64,000 nucleotides of DNA from Streptomyces sp. NBC_01283 (GCF_041435335.1 NZ_CP108431.1:10084-74083), one strand, 5' to 3'. Positions 1 to 8,826 are shown, counted from the first letter of the stretch. The notes: generated by a model not told the origin, from the letters alone. Made by a program: numbers and translations.

Positions 1-14
1 TGTCTCACTTTCGG

Positions 15-1918
15 GATGCTGTTGGTGATCTCTAGGTGGGCAAGACTCGGCAGAGTTGCCGGAATCTGCTGACTGGCTTGGTTCGGGCCGGCAGTTCGCT
101 GCTGGGCGGGCCGGATTGGCTGAGCCTGAGGATGTTGGCTCCGGCGGCCGTGAGGACGTGTTGGACGTGCGTCTTCGTGATCCCGCGGTAGCGGCAGCGG
201 CGCAGGCCGTGGGCGTGGACAGTTTCAGAGACGGTGGCCTCGCAGCCGGTGCGGATCGCATAGTGCCGCTGCCATGGCTCGGTGTCCTGCTCGCGCCGGA
301 CCCGGGTCTGGATCTCCTGCAGGCGCTGGGGCAGGAGAGTGATGTGGCGAGCTCGGCCGTCGATATTTCCGGTGCAGGCGAGCCGGTCTTCGCAGGCCCG
401 GCAGGCGGGCTTGGGGAACAGCACGGACAGCCGCTCATGCTGGTCGCTCAGGGTGGGCTTCCACGGGTGGCTGGTGATTCCGCGGGGACAGGTCAGGGTG
501 CGGGCCTGCCAGTCGGGGATGAAGTCGGCTTTCGTGAAGCCGGGATGATCCTGAGCCCGGGGGTCAGCACGGACCGGCCCAGTCAGGGTGATTCCATGAA
601 CGCGGGCGGCCTGCTCGATGGACTCGGGCGAGATATATCCGGCATCGACGAAGTGCTCCAGACCCGTGAACTGCTGCCGGGCCAGACTCTGGTGGATGGC
701 CTCGAGCGCATCGATGTCCTGCTCGGGAGCGGGCCTGGTCACCACGGTCACGATGACACTCGGGCCGCTCTCGGTACAGCTCTCGCTCTGGTGATCGCGG
801 TAGCCGATCCAGTTCTTCGTCCCGGCCGCGGTGAGCTTGCGGCTGTAGCGGGCTTGAGGGTCGTGAGGGGAGACGATCTCGGTGCTGGCCCATGGGACAC
901 AGGCCGTGGCCGGATCGGGCCGTCCGTCCGTCGATGGAGGAAGGTCTGCCCGGCGGGGCATGCTGCGCCGGCTCAGCCGGTCTTTGGTGGACTTCGGGGC
1001 CCGCCACCTCAGTTGGCCCTCGGCATCGTGCCAGTACTGCTGGACCCACACCAGACGCAGCGTCTCGACCTGCGTCAGCGTCCGTATCCGTGGTGGGGCA
1101 CCGTCATCGAACACGGCCCTCAGCAACCAGAGGCCGTCCCTGCCGACCTGCAGCGCGTACTCCTCCAGGGCCGCCTTGCCCTTGGGAAGCCGGTGGTAGA
1201 AGGCCGGTCGCCCGTAACGTTCTGCCCAACCCGGCAGGATCAACGGTGCCAGCCATTCCTCATACTCGAGGGCGAGTTGCTCCAGCGCGGATCGCAGGGT
1301 CTCGGTGACGAGCTCGATCCGGTTCAGCGTCCGCACTGCGCCCAGCACGTGGGTCGAGTCCGTCCGGATCCGGCCACCGCGTCGCTTGACCAGCCCGGCC
1401 GCCACAAGGTGGTCCACCATCACGGCCAGCAGCCGGTCAGCCCGGTCTCCCTGGGCCATCCGGTCTCGGAACTCGCTGAGCACGGAGTAGTCGAATCCCG
1501 AATCGTCAAGATCCATCCCGAGGCAGTACTTCCAGTCCAGTCGGCAGCGGACCGCCTCGGCGGCCTGCCGGTCGGTCAGATTTTCCGCATACTGCAGCAC
1601 CGGCACCATCGCCAGCCGGGCCGGCGACAGACCCCGCCGCCCGTCGGCCGGGAACCAGTCGGCGAAATCCTCGTCCGTGAACAGCTCGTCCAACCGGTCC
1701 CGCACCCACATCGCCGCCGTGCCCCGCGGATTACTCGCCCGGGCCACCCGCACCGTCAACGCCGGAATCGACTGCCCCGAACCCACACCCATCGACATCG
1801 CGGTCACCCCTCCGACCGCCGGATCCGCCCCGCGCTACCAGCGCAGCACACCCCACAACCGAGCGACAAGACTCCGCGCGGCTTCACACTGCCGACCGAA
1901 GATCACCAACAGCATCCA
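15..1918 (-). mobile_element. IS1182-family insertion sequence, complete
   Basis: The ends are inverted repeats: GGATGCTGTTGGTGATCT at 14-31 and its exact reverse complement at 1900-1917. TTCGG at 10-14 recurs at 1919-1923 and is the likely target duplication. The flanks rejoin as TGTCTCACTTTCGG followed by TGGTTGCGGAG. Almost the same uninterrupted string stands at about 32556, in the terminus of an ISL3 remnant, so this element landed in the terminal repeat of an ISL3 element. The exact end is ambiguous by one or two bases. Confidence 0.85.
32..1807 (-). CDS. IS1182-family transposase
   Basis: A 591-residue DDE transposase filling the IS1182 element. The N-terminal third resembles the DUF772 domain (LSPARLAMVPVLQYAENLTD near residue 60; the segment around WKYCLGMDLDDSGFDYSVLS near 93-112). 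The catalytic core follows: the RTDSTHVLGAVRTLNR block near 148 carries the first Asp, FVDAGYISPES near 385 the second, and the C-terminal part has a cysteine cluster (CRACEDRLACTG) before the last catalytic Glu. Length is usual for the family and no frameshift is seen, so the protein may be functional. A long plus-strand frame over the same DNA (56-1942) is antisense. Confidence 0.9.
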   Translation of the reverse strand: MTAMSMGVGSGQSIPALTVRVARASNPRGTAAMWVRDRLDELFTDEDFADWFPADGRRGLSPARLAMVPVLQYAENLTDRQAAEAVRCRLDWKYCLGMDLDDSGFDYSVLSEFRDRMAQGDRADRLLAVMVDHLVAAGLVKRRGGRIRTDSTHVLGAVRTLNRIELVTETLRSALEQLALEYEEWLAPLILPGWAERYGRPAFYHRLPKGKAALEEYALQVGRDGLWLLRAVFDDGAPPRIRTLTQVETLRLVWVQQYWHDAEGQLRWRAPKSTKDRLSRRSMPRRADLPPSTDGRPDPATACVPWASTEIVSPHDPQARYSRKLTAAGTKNWIGYRDHQSESCTESGPSVIVTVVTRPAPEQDIDALEAIHQSLARQQFTGLEHFVDAGYISPESIEQAARVHGITLTGPVRADPRAQDHPGFTKADFIPDWQARTLTCPRGITSHPWKPTLSDQHERLSVLFPKPACRACEDRLACTGNIDGRARHITLLPQRLQEIQTRVRREQDTEPWQRHYAIRTGCEATVSETVHAHGLRRCRYRGITKTHVQHVLTAAGANILRLSQSGPPSSELPARTKPVSRFRQLCRVLPT

Positions 1919-1938
1919 TTCGGTGGTTGCGGAGAGTT

Positions 1939-2315
1939 GTGAGGGTCGTTGACCTTCTTGTCATGGGTGTCAACGAGCTCGTGCAGGCAATGTTTTCGGG
2001 TCTGTCCCCGCTGGTCATGGAGGAGGTGGCCGACGAGGGCGAGCGGATCGTGGTGCGGGCCCGGACGCCGCTGGACACCGCGGTCTGCCCGGTGCGCGGG
2101 GCCTCGTCGGGCCGGGTGCACGGCTCTCACTGGCGGACGGCGGCCGACGTTCCGGTCGGCGGCCGACGGGTGGTGGTCCGTGTGCGGGTGCGGCGTCTGG
2201 TGTGTCCCACGCGCGGCTGCCTGCATACCTTCCGCGAGCAGGTGCCCGGGGTGCTGGACCGATACCAGCGGCGTACCACCCGTATGACCAGGCAAGTCAA
2301 GGCCGTGGTCGCGGA
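1939..2315 (+). pseudogene. ISL3-family transposase, N-terminal fragment
   Basis: This encodes about 125 residues of an ISL3 (IS204/IS1001/IS1165) transposase: a Leu/Val-rich start, MEEVADEGERIVVRAR, then a cysteine-containing zinc-finger-like region (CPVRG, CPTRGC) and HTFREQVPGVLDRYQRRT. Starts at GTG 1939 or ATG 1963 are both possible. The frame is cut at 2316 by the IS701 element, and the left terminal repeat of ISL3 is interrupted by IS1182. The C-terminal part of such a transposase lies at 32545-32950 on the opposite strand. Confidence 0.75.
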
Positions 2316-3775
2316 GTTACCGGTAGTTCGTTAAATCCGGTGGTCGTATGGGTTGACGGTGGTGCAGGTGGGCCGTAGGCCGGTAGTAGGAGTCAACTGC
2401 TCTGCTGGGAGCCGAAGATGACTGCTCGCCGTCCGTGTCCGCCTGCGCCGGGGCCTTTGGAGGAGTACGCGGCCCGGTTCGATGACCTCTTCTTCAGCCT
2501 GGCACAGCGGCGGGGGTTTCGTGAGTACCTGACGGGGCTGCTCGCGCCGCGGGACCGGAACAAGACGATCACCTGTCTGGCAGGCGCGGAGCCGGTGGCC
2601 GGCGCGGGGATGCCGGGGGTGCAGCGGCTGCAGTTCTTCCTGTCTGAGTCCCCATGGGAGGCCGGAAGGTCAACAAACGGCGGCTTGATCTGCTTCGCGA
2701 GCAATCGGCGACGGCTCCGCACGACGGCGGGGTCATCGTGATCGACGACTCCGGGGACCGCAAGGACGGCACGGCCACCGCCAACGTGGGCCGGCAGTGG
2801 CTGGGCCGCCTGGGGAAAACCGACAACGGCATCGTCACAGTGACCACGGTATGGACCGACGGGCGTGTCTACTATCCGCTGCACGCACAGCCGTACACGC
2901 CCGCCCGCCCACCACTTCACCCGCGGCCGGTCCGACCCGACCTTCCGCACCAAACCGCAGATCTCCGCCGCTCTCACGGTCCGGGGCAAGGAGGCGGGCT
3001 TCGGCTGCCGGGCGGGGGTCGCCGACTGCGCCTCCTCCGTCAGCGACGACTGGTATCTCGCACTACGCGAGGCTGGCCTGCCCTACGTTCACCGGCCATC
3101 CCGGCGACTGGACACCGGTAGAGCGCCGTTTCCGCGACGGACACACCCAGACCGGGTGGGCCGCCGACGCCCGGCTGGGCGGTTATGGCCCCGACTCCCC
3201 GTGCCGCCTGGTGGTGGCCATCACCGATCCAGCCACCCTGCCGGAGAAGGCCACCTGGTACCTGGCCACCAACCTGCCCCACCCCGACGCGGTCTGCGCC
3301 GCCACCAGTCTGCACCCGCCGGCCGACCTCACCGAGATCATCCGCCTCTACGGCCTGCGCCCCTGGATCGAGCAGAGCTACAAGCAGATCAAGGACGAAC
3401 TCGGCTGGGCCGACTTCCAAGTCCGCTCCGACCGTGCCATCCGCCGCCACCAGACCCGGGTCAACTGCGCCTTCTCCTTCTGCTGGGACCAATGGTTCGC
3501 CCCGCCCGGCCCCGTGGACGCCACCGCGCCGGACCCGTGTCCCAGCCAGGGGCCAGAGAGGGGGCCCAACCGAGCCCCACCGGACCCAACCGCCCTGCTG
3601 GCCCAGGGCGTTACGGGCGATCCGTTCCTGGCTCGCCCCCGCCATCGCCCTCAACCACTGGTGGCGAGCCTGGACGGACAAGGACCCGCCCTCCGAGCTC
3701 CAGGCCCTGATCGACGCAGTCACCACCGGACACGGCATTGACCTATACCGCCGGATTTAACGAACTACAGGTAAC
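2316..3775 (+). mobile_element. IS701-like element with 25-bp terminal inverted repeats
   Basis: The left end at 2316-2340 (GTTACCGGTAGTTCGTTAAATCCGG) and the reverse complement of the right end at 3751-3775 match at 24 of 25 positions. The inner 18 bp, 2323-2340 and 3751-3768, are perfect. The element interrupts the ISL3 transposase gene. Its own transposase is decayed, so mobility would need help in trans. No clear target duplication was found. Confidence 0.8.
2418..3760 (+). pseudogene. IS701-family transposase, multiply frameshifted
   Basis: The IS701/DDE_5-type transposase can only be read by changing frame several times. Frame 2418 gives the N-terminus (EEYAARFDDLFFSLAQRRGF). Frame 2654 gives the first catalytic region (VIVIDDSGDRKDGTATANVG). 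Frame 2865 gives KEAGFGCRAG. Frame 2797 gives TGHPGDWTPVERRFRDG and ATWYLATNLP, then LRPWIEQSYKQIKDELGW with the last catalytic Glu. Frame 3185 gives the C-terminus (HWWRAWTDKDPPSELQALID). At least four frameshifts are needed. The same C-terminal string recurs at 46310-46466. Confidence 0.8.
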
Positions 3776-4139
3776 AAACCACCGCGACCGCCTGAATCTG
3801 CGGCTTCACCCCGCACGGCCGGGTCGAGGGCCGACGCGCTCGACCCGGCCAAAACTCTGTACACACCTCTGCATTTGAGCAGCCCGTACTTTGCTCTGCA
3901 GATGAGGTAGTACACCGACAACCAACGCCGAATGGGGCACTCAGCGCACCGCGCTTGCCTTCGCTGGCTTGCATGCACAGTGCACACATACGGACGCCTG
4001 GAAACGGGGCTGCCCCGACCGTCCGCAAGGACCCGTCCAAGGAGGTCTCCGTGAAGATCGACGAGGCCCCTGGCCGTCCGGGGAGGAGACCTTCCGGCCT
4101 GTGGGCTTGCAGTCTGGGCGACCGTTGGCCCTGCAAGGG
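3776..4139. other. gene-free stretch; right part is the 3' flank of the duplicated hemopexin-type gene
   Basis: No convincing gene. From 3986 the DNA is near-identical to 28045 onward, downstream of the paralogous gene. It includes ACGGACGCCTGGAAACGGGG and a GC-rich segment near 4070-4130 that could fold as a transcription terminator. Copy 2 has about 55 extra bases at roughly 28117-28172. The 3776-3985 part is unassigned. Confidence 0.5.
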
Positions 4140-5627
4140 TTACCAGCTGATGCGAGCGGCGCCGTTGCCTCCGCTGGGTTTGCTGGGGGTGCCGCCGAAC
4201 CCTGCTTTGCCGTCAAGGCTCATGAAGGGGGTGCTCGGGTTTCTGTCGGCGCAGGGTTCGCACCGGGCTCCTGACGGATACAAACTGGGCCCCTGGGCGC
4301 CTCCGCCGCCGCCCCCGCCGCCAGAACCGCCGTCGCGGCCTCCTGTTCCGCCGCCACCAAAACCACCGACACCGCGGCCACCCCCTCCTCCTCCACCGCC
4401 GCCTGCGCCGCCGCGGCTACCGAAACCGCCTGGGCCGCCGGCCTGCCCGGCGCTGCCGGCACGGCCGCCGAAGCCGCCGTCGCCGTCGCCTCCGGTGCCG
4501 CTTTCGTGGGTCGAGGTGTCGCCTCCAGGACCGCCGAAGCTGTTGCCGTCCTCGCCTTTGCCACCGCTGCCGCCTCCGCCGGAGCCGCCTCGGCCGCCGC
4601 CTCGGCCGCTGGCGCCATTCGCGCCACTGCCGCCGGCGCCGCCGCCTCCACCGGCGATGTGTGTGGGGCTCTGGGCAGGATAGGAGGTGTAGTCGCCGGG
4701 GGTACCGAGGTGGATGTTCACTGAGCCAGTGGGCGCGTGGCTGATGATTTGCGCGATGTAAGCCCCCGCACCGCCGTTGGCGCTGCTGCTGCCGTTTCCT
4801 CCAGGTCCCCAGAGCTCGAGGGTGATCTGCTCTACGTTGTCGGGGATGTTGATGGGCGGCTCGTTGGGGTCAGTGATGTAGGGGAAGGACTTCTGGGTGC
4901 TGGGGATGACGGGGCACCAGGTGGTGTCGGTGACCAGGTGTGCGCTGTCTTGGACGACACCGTCGCTGTTGAGGGTGGGTGCGGCCCAGGTGAGGCCGTT
5001 TTTGAGGTCGTCGGGGAGGTTTTGCCATTGTTGGCGGATGGGGAGGGTGATGGGGGCTCCACCGCTGCTGAAGTGGTCTATGGGGGTGTGGGTGAGGGCG
5101 TCGATGCAGTAGCACTGGTCGCCGCCGAAGAACCAGATGTTGGTGCCGCCTGCGGTGAGGAAGGCTGCATCGACTTTGGTGAGGGGGAAGGTTGCCGTGT
5201 CCTGTGTTCCCGTGTATCCGAACTGTGAGGCGATGGGGACGGGGTCGGTGACGGCGGTGTGTGTTTCAGGCGTGGGGTCGGTGTCTTTGTAGTTGCCTGC
5301 TTCGTTGAGGGGCAGGATGATGCATTCGTTTCCCTTGAACAGGAAGACGTTGTTCACGTCCACGCAGAGGGCGGCGTCGACGGAGGTCCACGGGTTCCAG
5401 TGGCCCAACAGGCCGTTCGTGGTCTGGCCTCCGGGGGTTTTATTCCCCAGGAGCGTTCCTCTGGGACTGTCGGGCGTGTCGCCGAACATGGGGCGGTTGG
5501 TGCCGGTCCAGGAGTAGCGGTCGTAGGAGTTACCGGAGATGCAGTACAGGCTGGGCGGGTAAGGGCCTCCGCTGTCCCAGGGGGACTGGACTGCCGGCGC
5601 GGAGAATGCCGCATCGTAGGTGGTCAT
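4140..5627 (-). CDS. hemopexin-repeat protein with glycine-rich C-terminal domain, copy 1
   Basis: 495 residues. ATG 5627 is preceded by GGAAGGAAC at a suitable distance and matches the start of the paralogue. Residues 1-230 hold hemopexin-like repeats, seen as DAAF/DAAL, an aromatic-rich strand, then a G-D/N-x-C/Y turn: VDAALCVDVNNVFLFKGNE and VDAAFLTAGGTNIWFFGGDQ. LELWGPGGNGS then opens a long Gly-rich region of the kind found in phage tail and secreted adhesin proteins, ending in the family-like GGNGAARISW. No signal peptide is evident, so the export route is unknown. Copy 2 differs mainly in the Gly-rich part. Possible roles are a ligand-binding, adhesion or toxin-associated protein; the function is not established. 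Confidence 0.75.
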   Translation of the reverse strand: MTTYDAAFSAPAVQSPWDSGGPYPPSLYCISGNSYDRYSWTGTNRPMFGDTPDSPRGTLLGNKTPGGQTTNGLLGHWNPWTSVDAALCVDVNNVFLFKGNECIILPLNEAGNYKDTDPTPETHTAVTDPVPIASQFGYTGTQDTATFPLTKVDAAFLTAGGTNIWFFGGDQCYCIDALTHTPIDHFSSGGAPITLPIRQQWQNLPDDLKNGLTWAAPTLNSDGVVQDSAHLVTDTTWCPVIPSTQKSFPYITDPNEPPINIPDNVEQITLELWGPGGNGSSSANGGAGAYIAQIISHAPTGSVNIHLGTPGDYTSYPAQSPTHIAGGGGGAGGSGANGASGRGGGRGGSGGGGSGGKGEDGNSFGGPGGDTSTHESGTGGDGDGGFGGRAGSAGQAGGPGGFGSRGGAGGGGGGGGGRGVGGFGGGGTGGRDGGSGGGGGGGGAQGPSLYPSGARCEPCADRNPSTPFMSLDGKAGFGGTPSKPSGGNGAARISW

Positions 5628-5714
5628 GGCGCTGTTCCTTCCGGTCGGAGATGGTGCGGGCGTCGGACCGCTCCCGCATGGTGTATGGGGCTGCAGCACA
5701 GACAGCGGCCAAGC

Positions 5715-5729
5715 CCTCACCCGGTGAGG
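5715..5729. promoter_or_regulatory. 15-bp palindrome upstream of hemopexin-type gene, copy 1
   Basis: CCTCACC C GGTGAGG is a perfect 7+1+7 palindrome about 90 bp upstream of the gene start at 5627. It is also present upstream of copy 2 at 30027-30041. Its conservation beside neighbouring sequence differences suggests an operator. A short hairpin is the alternative. Confidence 0.4.
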
Positions 5730-5892
5730 AAGGGGGAAGAGTGGATCATTAGCGGTTCCCTTCGCTGATGGGCCGCTCCAACCTCCCGTCCTGTCCTGGT
5801 ATAGGTGTGGCCCCCGCCGGATGCCCTCGCCCTGCACGACAGCCACTCCGCCGTCCGCATGCGAATCGGGGCCTGGCCATAGGGCCCGCAGG

Positions 5893-6021
5893 ATGCAGCG
5901 GCTCCGGACCGGTGTGGTGGTCGCCGGCGCGGTGGTGAGCGCGGGTATCGGTATCGCGGGGCCGTATGTGGCCATGCGCGGTGATGTCTCCTGCTTGCCA
6001 TCCCTAGGGCTTCTAGGTTAA
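5893..6021 (+). CDS. possible small membrane peptide divergent from hemopexin-type gene, copy 1
   Basis: A 42-codon frame begins MQRLRTGVVVAGAVVSAGIG, a basic start followed by one hydrophobic Ala/Gly/Val segment, and reads away from the hemopexin-type gene. The first 30 or so codons are repeated at 30208, where the 3' end is different. In this copy the stop falls inside the CCTAGG repeats of the TetR promoter. Conservation may simply come from the DNA duplication, so coding status is doubtful. Confidence 0.3.
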   Translation: MQRLRTGVVVAGAVVSAGIGIAGPYVAMRGDVSCLPSLGLLG

Positions 6022-6037
6022 ACCTAGGACCCCTAGG
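6002..6037. promoter_or_regulatory. CCTAGG-repeat operator region upstream of the TetR gene
   Basis: Overlapping palindromes lie just upstream of the TetR start: CCCTAGGG at 6002-6009, CTAGGTT A AACCTAG at 6013-6027 (7-bp arms around one base), and CCCTAGG at 6031-6037. An autoregulating TetR dimer commonly binds such a site. The strong ribosome-binding site GAGGAGGG follows at 6042-6049. Confidence 0.6.
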
Positions 6038-6052
6038 CAATGAGGAGGGTGC

Positions 6053-6646
6053 ATGGCGCGGGCAGGGCTGACGGCAGAGCGGGTGACGATCGCGGGCGCC
6101 GAGTTGGCGGACGAGGTCGGACTCGACCAGGTGACCATGTCGCAGTTGGCTCGGCGGCTCGGCGTGAAGGATGCGAGCCTCTACACGCACGTCCGCGGCC
6201 TGGAGGATCTGCGCGGACGAATCGCACTGCTGGCGGCGGACGAGAAGACCATCCGTATCGCGGAGGCGACCTCCGGGCGGGCGGGCAAGGACGCGCTGGT
6301 CGCGTTTGCCAACGCCTGGCGGGAGTACGCCCACGAGCATCCGGGGCGCTACGCGGCGACGCAGACCCCGATCCAGATCGACCCTGAGCTGGCCGCAAAG
6401 GCGCCCGGACCGCAGCGCGCAGGCGAGCTGACCTACGGCATATTGCGCGGCTACGGACTGGTCGAACCCGACCTGACCGACGCGGTCCGGTTGCTGCGCA
6501 GCACGTTCCACGGATTCGTCGCCTTGGAGGCCGCGGGCGCGTTCGCACACGAGCGTTCGCCGCAGCACTCCTGGATCCGCGCACTCGACGCCCTGCACTC
6601 CCTCCTGGAGCACTGGCCCCCGTCCCAAGAAGGAGACTCTTCATGA
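6053..6646 (+). CDS. TetR-family transcriptional regulator
   Basis: 197 residues. The N-terminal helix-turn-helix is clear (VTMSQLARRLGVKDASLYTH, about residues 28-47). The C-terminal half resembles the WHG/TetR_C_33 ligand domain (WREYAHEHPGRYAA; LLRSTFHGFVALEAAGAF). The start at 6053 follows GAGGAGGG. The stop overlaps the next gene in ATGA, so regulator and hydrolase are translationally coupled. The regulator probably represses its own operon through the CCTAGG repeats and responds to a substrate of the hydrolase. That control is inferred. Confidence 0.9.
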   Translation: MARAGLTAERVTIAGAELADEVGLDQVTMSQLARRLGVKDASLYTHVRGLEDLRGRIALLAADEKTIRIAEATSGRAGKDALVAFANAWREYAHEHPGRYAATQTPIQIDPELAAKAPGPQRAGELTYGILRGYGLVEPDLTDAVRLLRSTFHGFVALEAAGAFAHERSPQHSWIRALDALHSLLEHWPPSQEGDSS

Positions 6647-7479
6647 CCGATCCAACCATCGGCAGCCTGCGCGTGAACGGCGCGACCCTGCACTACGAAG
6701 TGCGTGGCCAGGGCCCGCTCCTGCTGCTGATCCCCGGAGGGGCGGGGGGCGCGGCCTCCTTCGACGGCATCGCCGACGACCTGGCCGTCGAATACACCGT
6801 CGCGACCTACGACCCGCGCGGCATGTCCCGAAGCGCGCTGGACGACCCCGAAGCCGAGCAACGCGTGGCCGAGCACGCCGACGACGCGTTGCGGATAATG
6901 GACCTGCTGTCGCCCGGTGAGCCCGCCCGGGTGTTCGGCTCCAGCTCGGGCGCGATCACCGCGCTGCACCTGCTCACCGTTCGCCCCGAACGCGTCGAGC
7001 GCCTCGTGGCGCACGAACCGCCGCTGGTGGAAATCCTGCCGGACGCCCCCGAACATCGCGCGCTCATCGCACGCGTGCAGGAGGCCTTCCGCTCCGAGGG
7101 GCTCATGCCAGCGATGGCCGTGTTCGCCGCCGGCATGAAGAAGGACGGCGACACCGCCGAGCCGAAGGCCGAAGTCAAGCTGCCACCGCAGGCGGCGGCA
7201 CGGGCCGAGCGGACGATGGCCAACCTGCCCTACTTCGTCGGGCGCATCGTGCCCAGCTTCATGTCCTACGCTCCGGACATCCACCGGCTGGAGGCACTGT
7301 CGGACCGATTCGTGCTCGCCTGTGGCCAGGACTCACGCGGCGAGCTGATCTACCGTCCGGCCGCCTTCCTGGCCGAGCATCTTGGCACGGAACTCCGGCA
7401 CTTCCCCGGCGGGCACACCGGCCTGACCACGCACCCCGCCGAGTTCGGCGAGCTCCTCCGGCAGGCATTTCGAGCCTAA
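6643..7479 (+). CDS. alpha/beta-hydrolase-fold protein
   Basis: 278 residues with the layout of an alpha/beta hydrolase. The oxyanion region is LLLIPGGAGG (about 27-36) and the YDPRGMSRS loop near 56. The nucleophile elbow G-S-S-S-G has its likely nucleophile at Ser101, an acidic residue sits in CGQDSRGE, and the His is in GGHTGLTTHP near the C-terminus. The gene overlaps the TetR gene by four bases. Substrate is unknown. An esterase, a haloperoxidase-like enzyme or a lactonase are all possible. No signal peptide, so cytoplasmic. Confidence 0.85.
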   Translation: MTDPTIGSLRVNGATLHYEVRGQGPLLLLIPGGAGGAASFDGIADDLAVEYTVATYDPRGMSRSALDDPEAEQRVAEHADDALRIMDLLSPGEPARVFGSSSGAITALHLLTVRPERVERLVAHEPPLVEILPDAPEHRALIARVQEAFRSEGLMPAMAVFAAGMKKDGDTAEPKAEVKLPPQAAARAERTMANLPYFVGRIVPSFMSYAPDIHRLEALSDRFVLACGQDSRGELIYRPAAFLAEHLGTELRHFPGGHTGLTTHPAEFGELLRQAFRA

Positions 7480-7968
7480 CCCCGAATCACTGGATGCAGA
7501 ACATCGAGTGGACTCCGCCGCTGTCAAGGGCGGCCGATGATGGCGTGGCGATGCACGACATCGGGCGGGCTCCATGGTGGCGATGCCCGGCATCGTCACC
7601 ACAACCAGGCGTTGGAGTGCCGCACCCGGGACAGGGGACAGGGCGCGGGCGTCGCGGCGCGCGGCCGCGTTACCGATCCGGTTCTGCCGGGACCGGGGCC
7701 GGCGCGACTGCGCGGCGGCGAGGCTGCGCTTCCCGGCGTTCTGGAGCTTCCGCCGCTGCCCGCAGCTCCTTCTTCTTCGCCGCCTTCGACTTCGGGCTTC
7801 CGGGGGCGCTTCCAGATCGGCTGCCACCCCAGGGGCTCCTCGGACTCATGCTCCTGGTCGTCGTCGAGCGCGGCGGACATCTCCTTGGCGGCAGCGCGGG
7901 CGCGGGCGCTTGGCGCGACGCACCGACGGGTGACGGGCGGGCGTTCGAAGCTGCGGTCCGCCGCCGTA
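7480..7968. other. gap between hydrolase and XRE gene; possible small ORF 7596-7880 (-)
   Basis: Nothing here is recognisable. A minus-strand frame from 7880 begins MSAALDDDQEHESEEPLGWQ, an acidic low-complexity start that turns into Arg/Pro-rich sequence. It has no good spacer between its GGAG and ATG. It may be a decayed small gene downstream of the XRE regulator. Confidence 0.3.
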
Positions 7969-8826
7969 TCAGCGCGGGATCAGGGCGCGCCTGGCCACGT
8001 TGATGACGTTGTGGGCGTCGGCCCCGTACACGGCGGATTCCTGCAGGGTGTTCCAGACGCGCAGGTAGGTGGAGACGCTGTCCGCGTCGTCGATCCAGAG
8101 CTCTGCGTGCCAGTCTTCGACGATGGCCAGGCGTTCGTCGTAGACCCAGAAGCTGTTGCCGGGGAAGATCTTCAGCGAGGCGCTGAACGGGATGACCCCG
8201 AGTTCGACGGTGTCCAGGCCGATGGCCCCCGCCAGATGATGGAGCTGCGAGGCCAGTACGGACGGGGGGCAGACCAGCGAGCGCAGCGCCCCCTCCCACA
8301 TCATGATCCGATACTTCCAGCCGCGCTGGTATAGACCCTCCTGGCGCTGGATCCGGGCACGTACTGCGTCCTCGGTGTCGCGTGGGGAGCGCATGAGTTC
8401 GGAGTGGCGGGCGAAGACGTGGCGGGCGTAGTCCGGGATCTGCAGCATTCCGGGGATGAGACAGTTCTCCCAGATGGTGAGGACCTCCGTCCGCTCCCCC
8501 TCCGCCGCTGCCGCGTCCTGCACCGTCTTGTGCCCTGCCGACAGTTGGCGGCGCCATGAGCGGATGTGCGACTCGAATCCTCTGAGCCGGGCCAGGAGTT
8601 CGTCGTACGTCTCGGGCTGCCCGGTCCCCTGCGCCCACGCCCGGAGATCCTCGGAGGTCGCGGTTTGCCGGCCGTTTTCCAGCTTGCTGACCTTGACCTT
8701 GGACCACCCCGGGCCGAGGCGGGTCGCGAGCTGCGTACCGGTGAGCCGACCCTCAGGGGCGGAGAGCCGCAGTTCCCGGAGCCGAATTCCGAGATCCTCA
8801 CGCGCCTGCTGATAGTCCGTGCTCAC
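7969..8826 (-). CDS. XRE-family regulator with DUF5753 (Scr1-type)
   Basis: 285 residues. The N-terminal XRE helix-turn-helix spans about 8-65 (LTGTQLATRLGPGWSKVKVS, KLENGRQTATSEDLRAWA). The DUF5753 ligand or partner domain takes up the rest (IPGMLQIPDYARHVFA; PNSFWVYD-like segment; SVSTYLRVWNTLQESAVYGA). Such proteins are very common in Streptomyces, usually next to DUF397 or DUF6879 genes. The upstream DUF6879 gene ends 15 bp before this start on the same strand, so the two form an operon. Confidence 0.9.
   Translation of the reverse strand: MSTDYQQAREDLGIRLRELRLSAPEGRLTGTQLATRLGPGWSKVKVSKLENGRQTATSEDLRAWAQGTGQPETYDELLARLRGFESHIRSWRRQLSAGHKTVQDAAAAEGERTEVLTIWENCLIPGMLQIPDYARHVFARHSELMRSPRDTEDAVRARIQRQEGLYQRGWKYRIMMWEGALRSLVCPPSVLASQLHHLAGAIGLDTVELGVIPFSASLKIFPGNSFWVYDERLAIVEDWHAELWIDDADSVSTYLRVWNTLQESAVYGADAHNVINVARRALIPR

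Larger units (their letters stand above)
3986..5980. repeat. long direct duplication, copy 1 (partner 28045-30295)
   Basis: The gene at 4140-5627, its 3' flank and about 350 bp of upstream DNA are repeated in the same orientation at 28045-30295. Identity is very high in the upstream DNA and over the first 230 or so codons, and low in the glycine-rich part. The repeat ends at GGCCGTATGTGGCC followed by (A/G)TGCGCG. After that, copy 1 runs into the TetR promoter and copy 2 into an IS30 remnant. Confidence 0.9.

Noticed and set aside
56..1942. 628-codon plus-strand open frame
   Set aside because: Antisense to the IS1182 transposase. Composition is that of a G+C-rich shadow frame and no domain is seen.
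3955..4683. Proline-rich plus-strand frame (PPPPPP runs)
   Set aside because: It is the complement of the Gly-rich coding region of the hemopexin-type gene, so the proline runs are a mirror of GGC/GGT codons.
5717..6628. 303-codon minus-strand frame across the TetR gene
   Set aside because: Shadow of the TetR gene and its promoter. The TetR reading has a domain, a ribosome-binding site and coupling.
7670..8707. 345-codon minus-strand frame overlapping the XRE gene
   Set aside because: Same strand but a different frame from the clear XRE-DUF5753 protein; no domain of its own.
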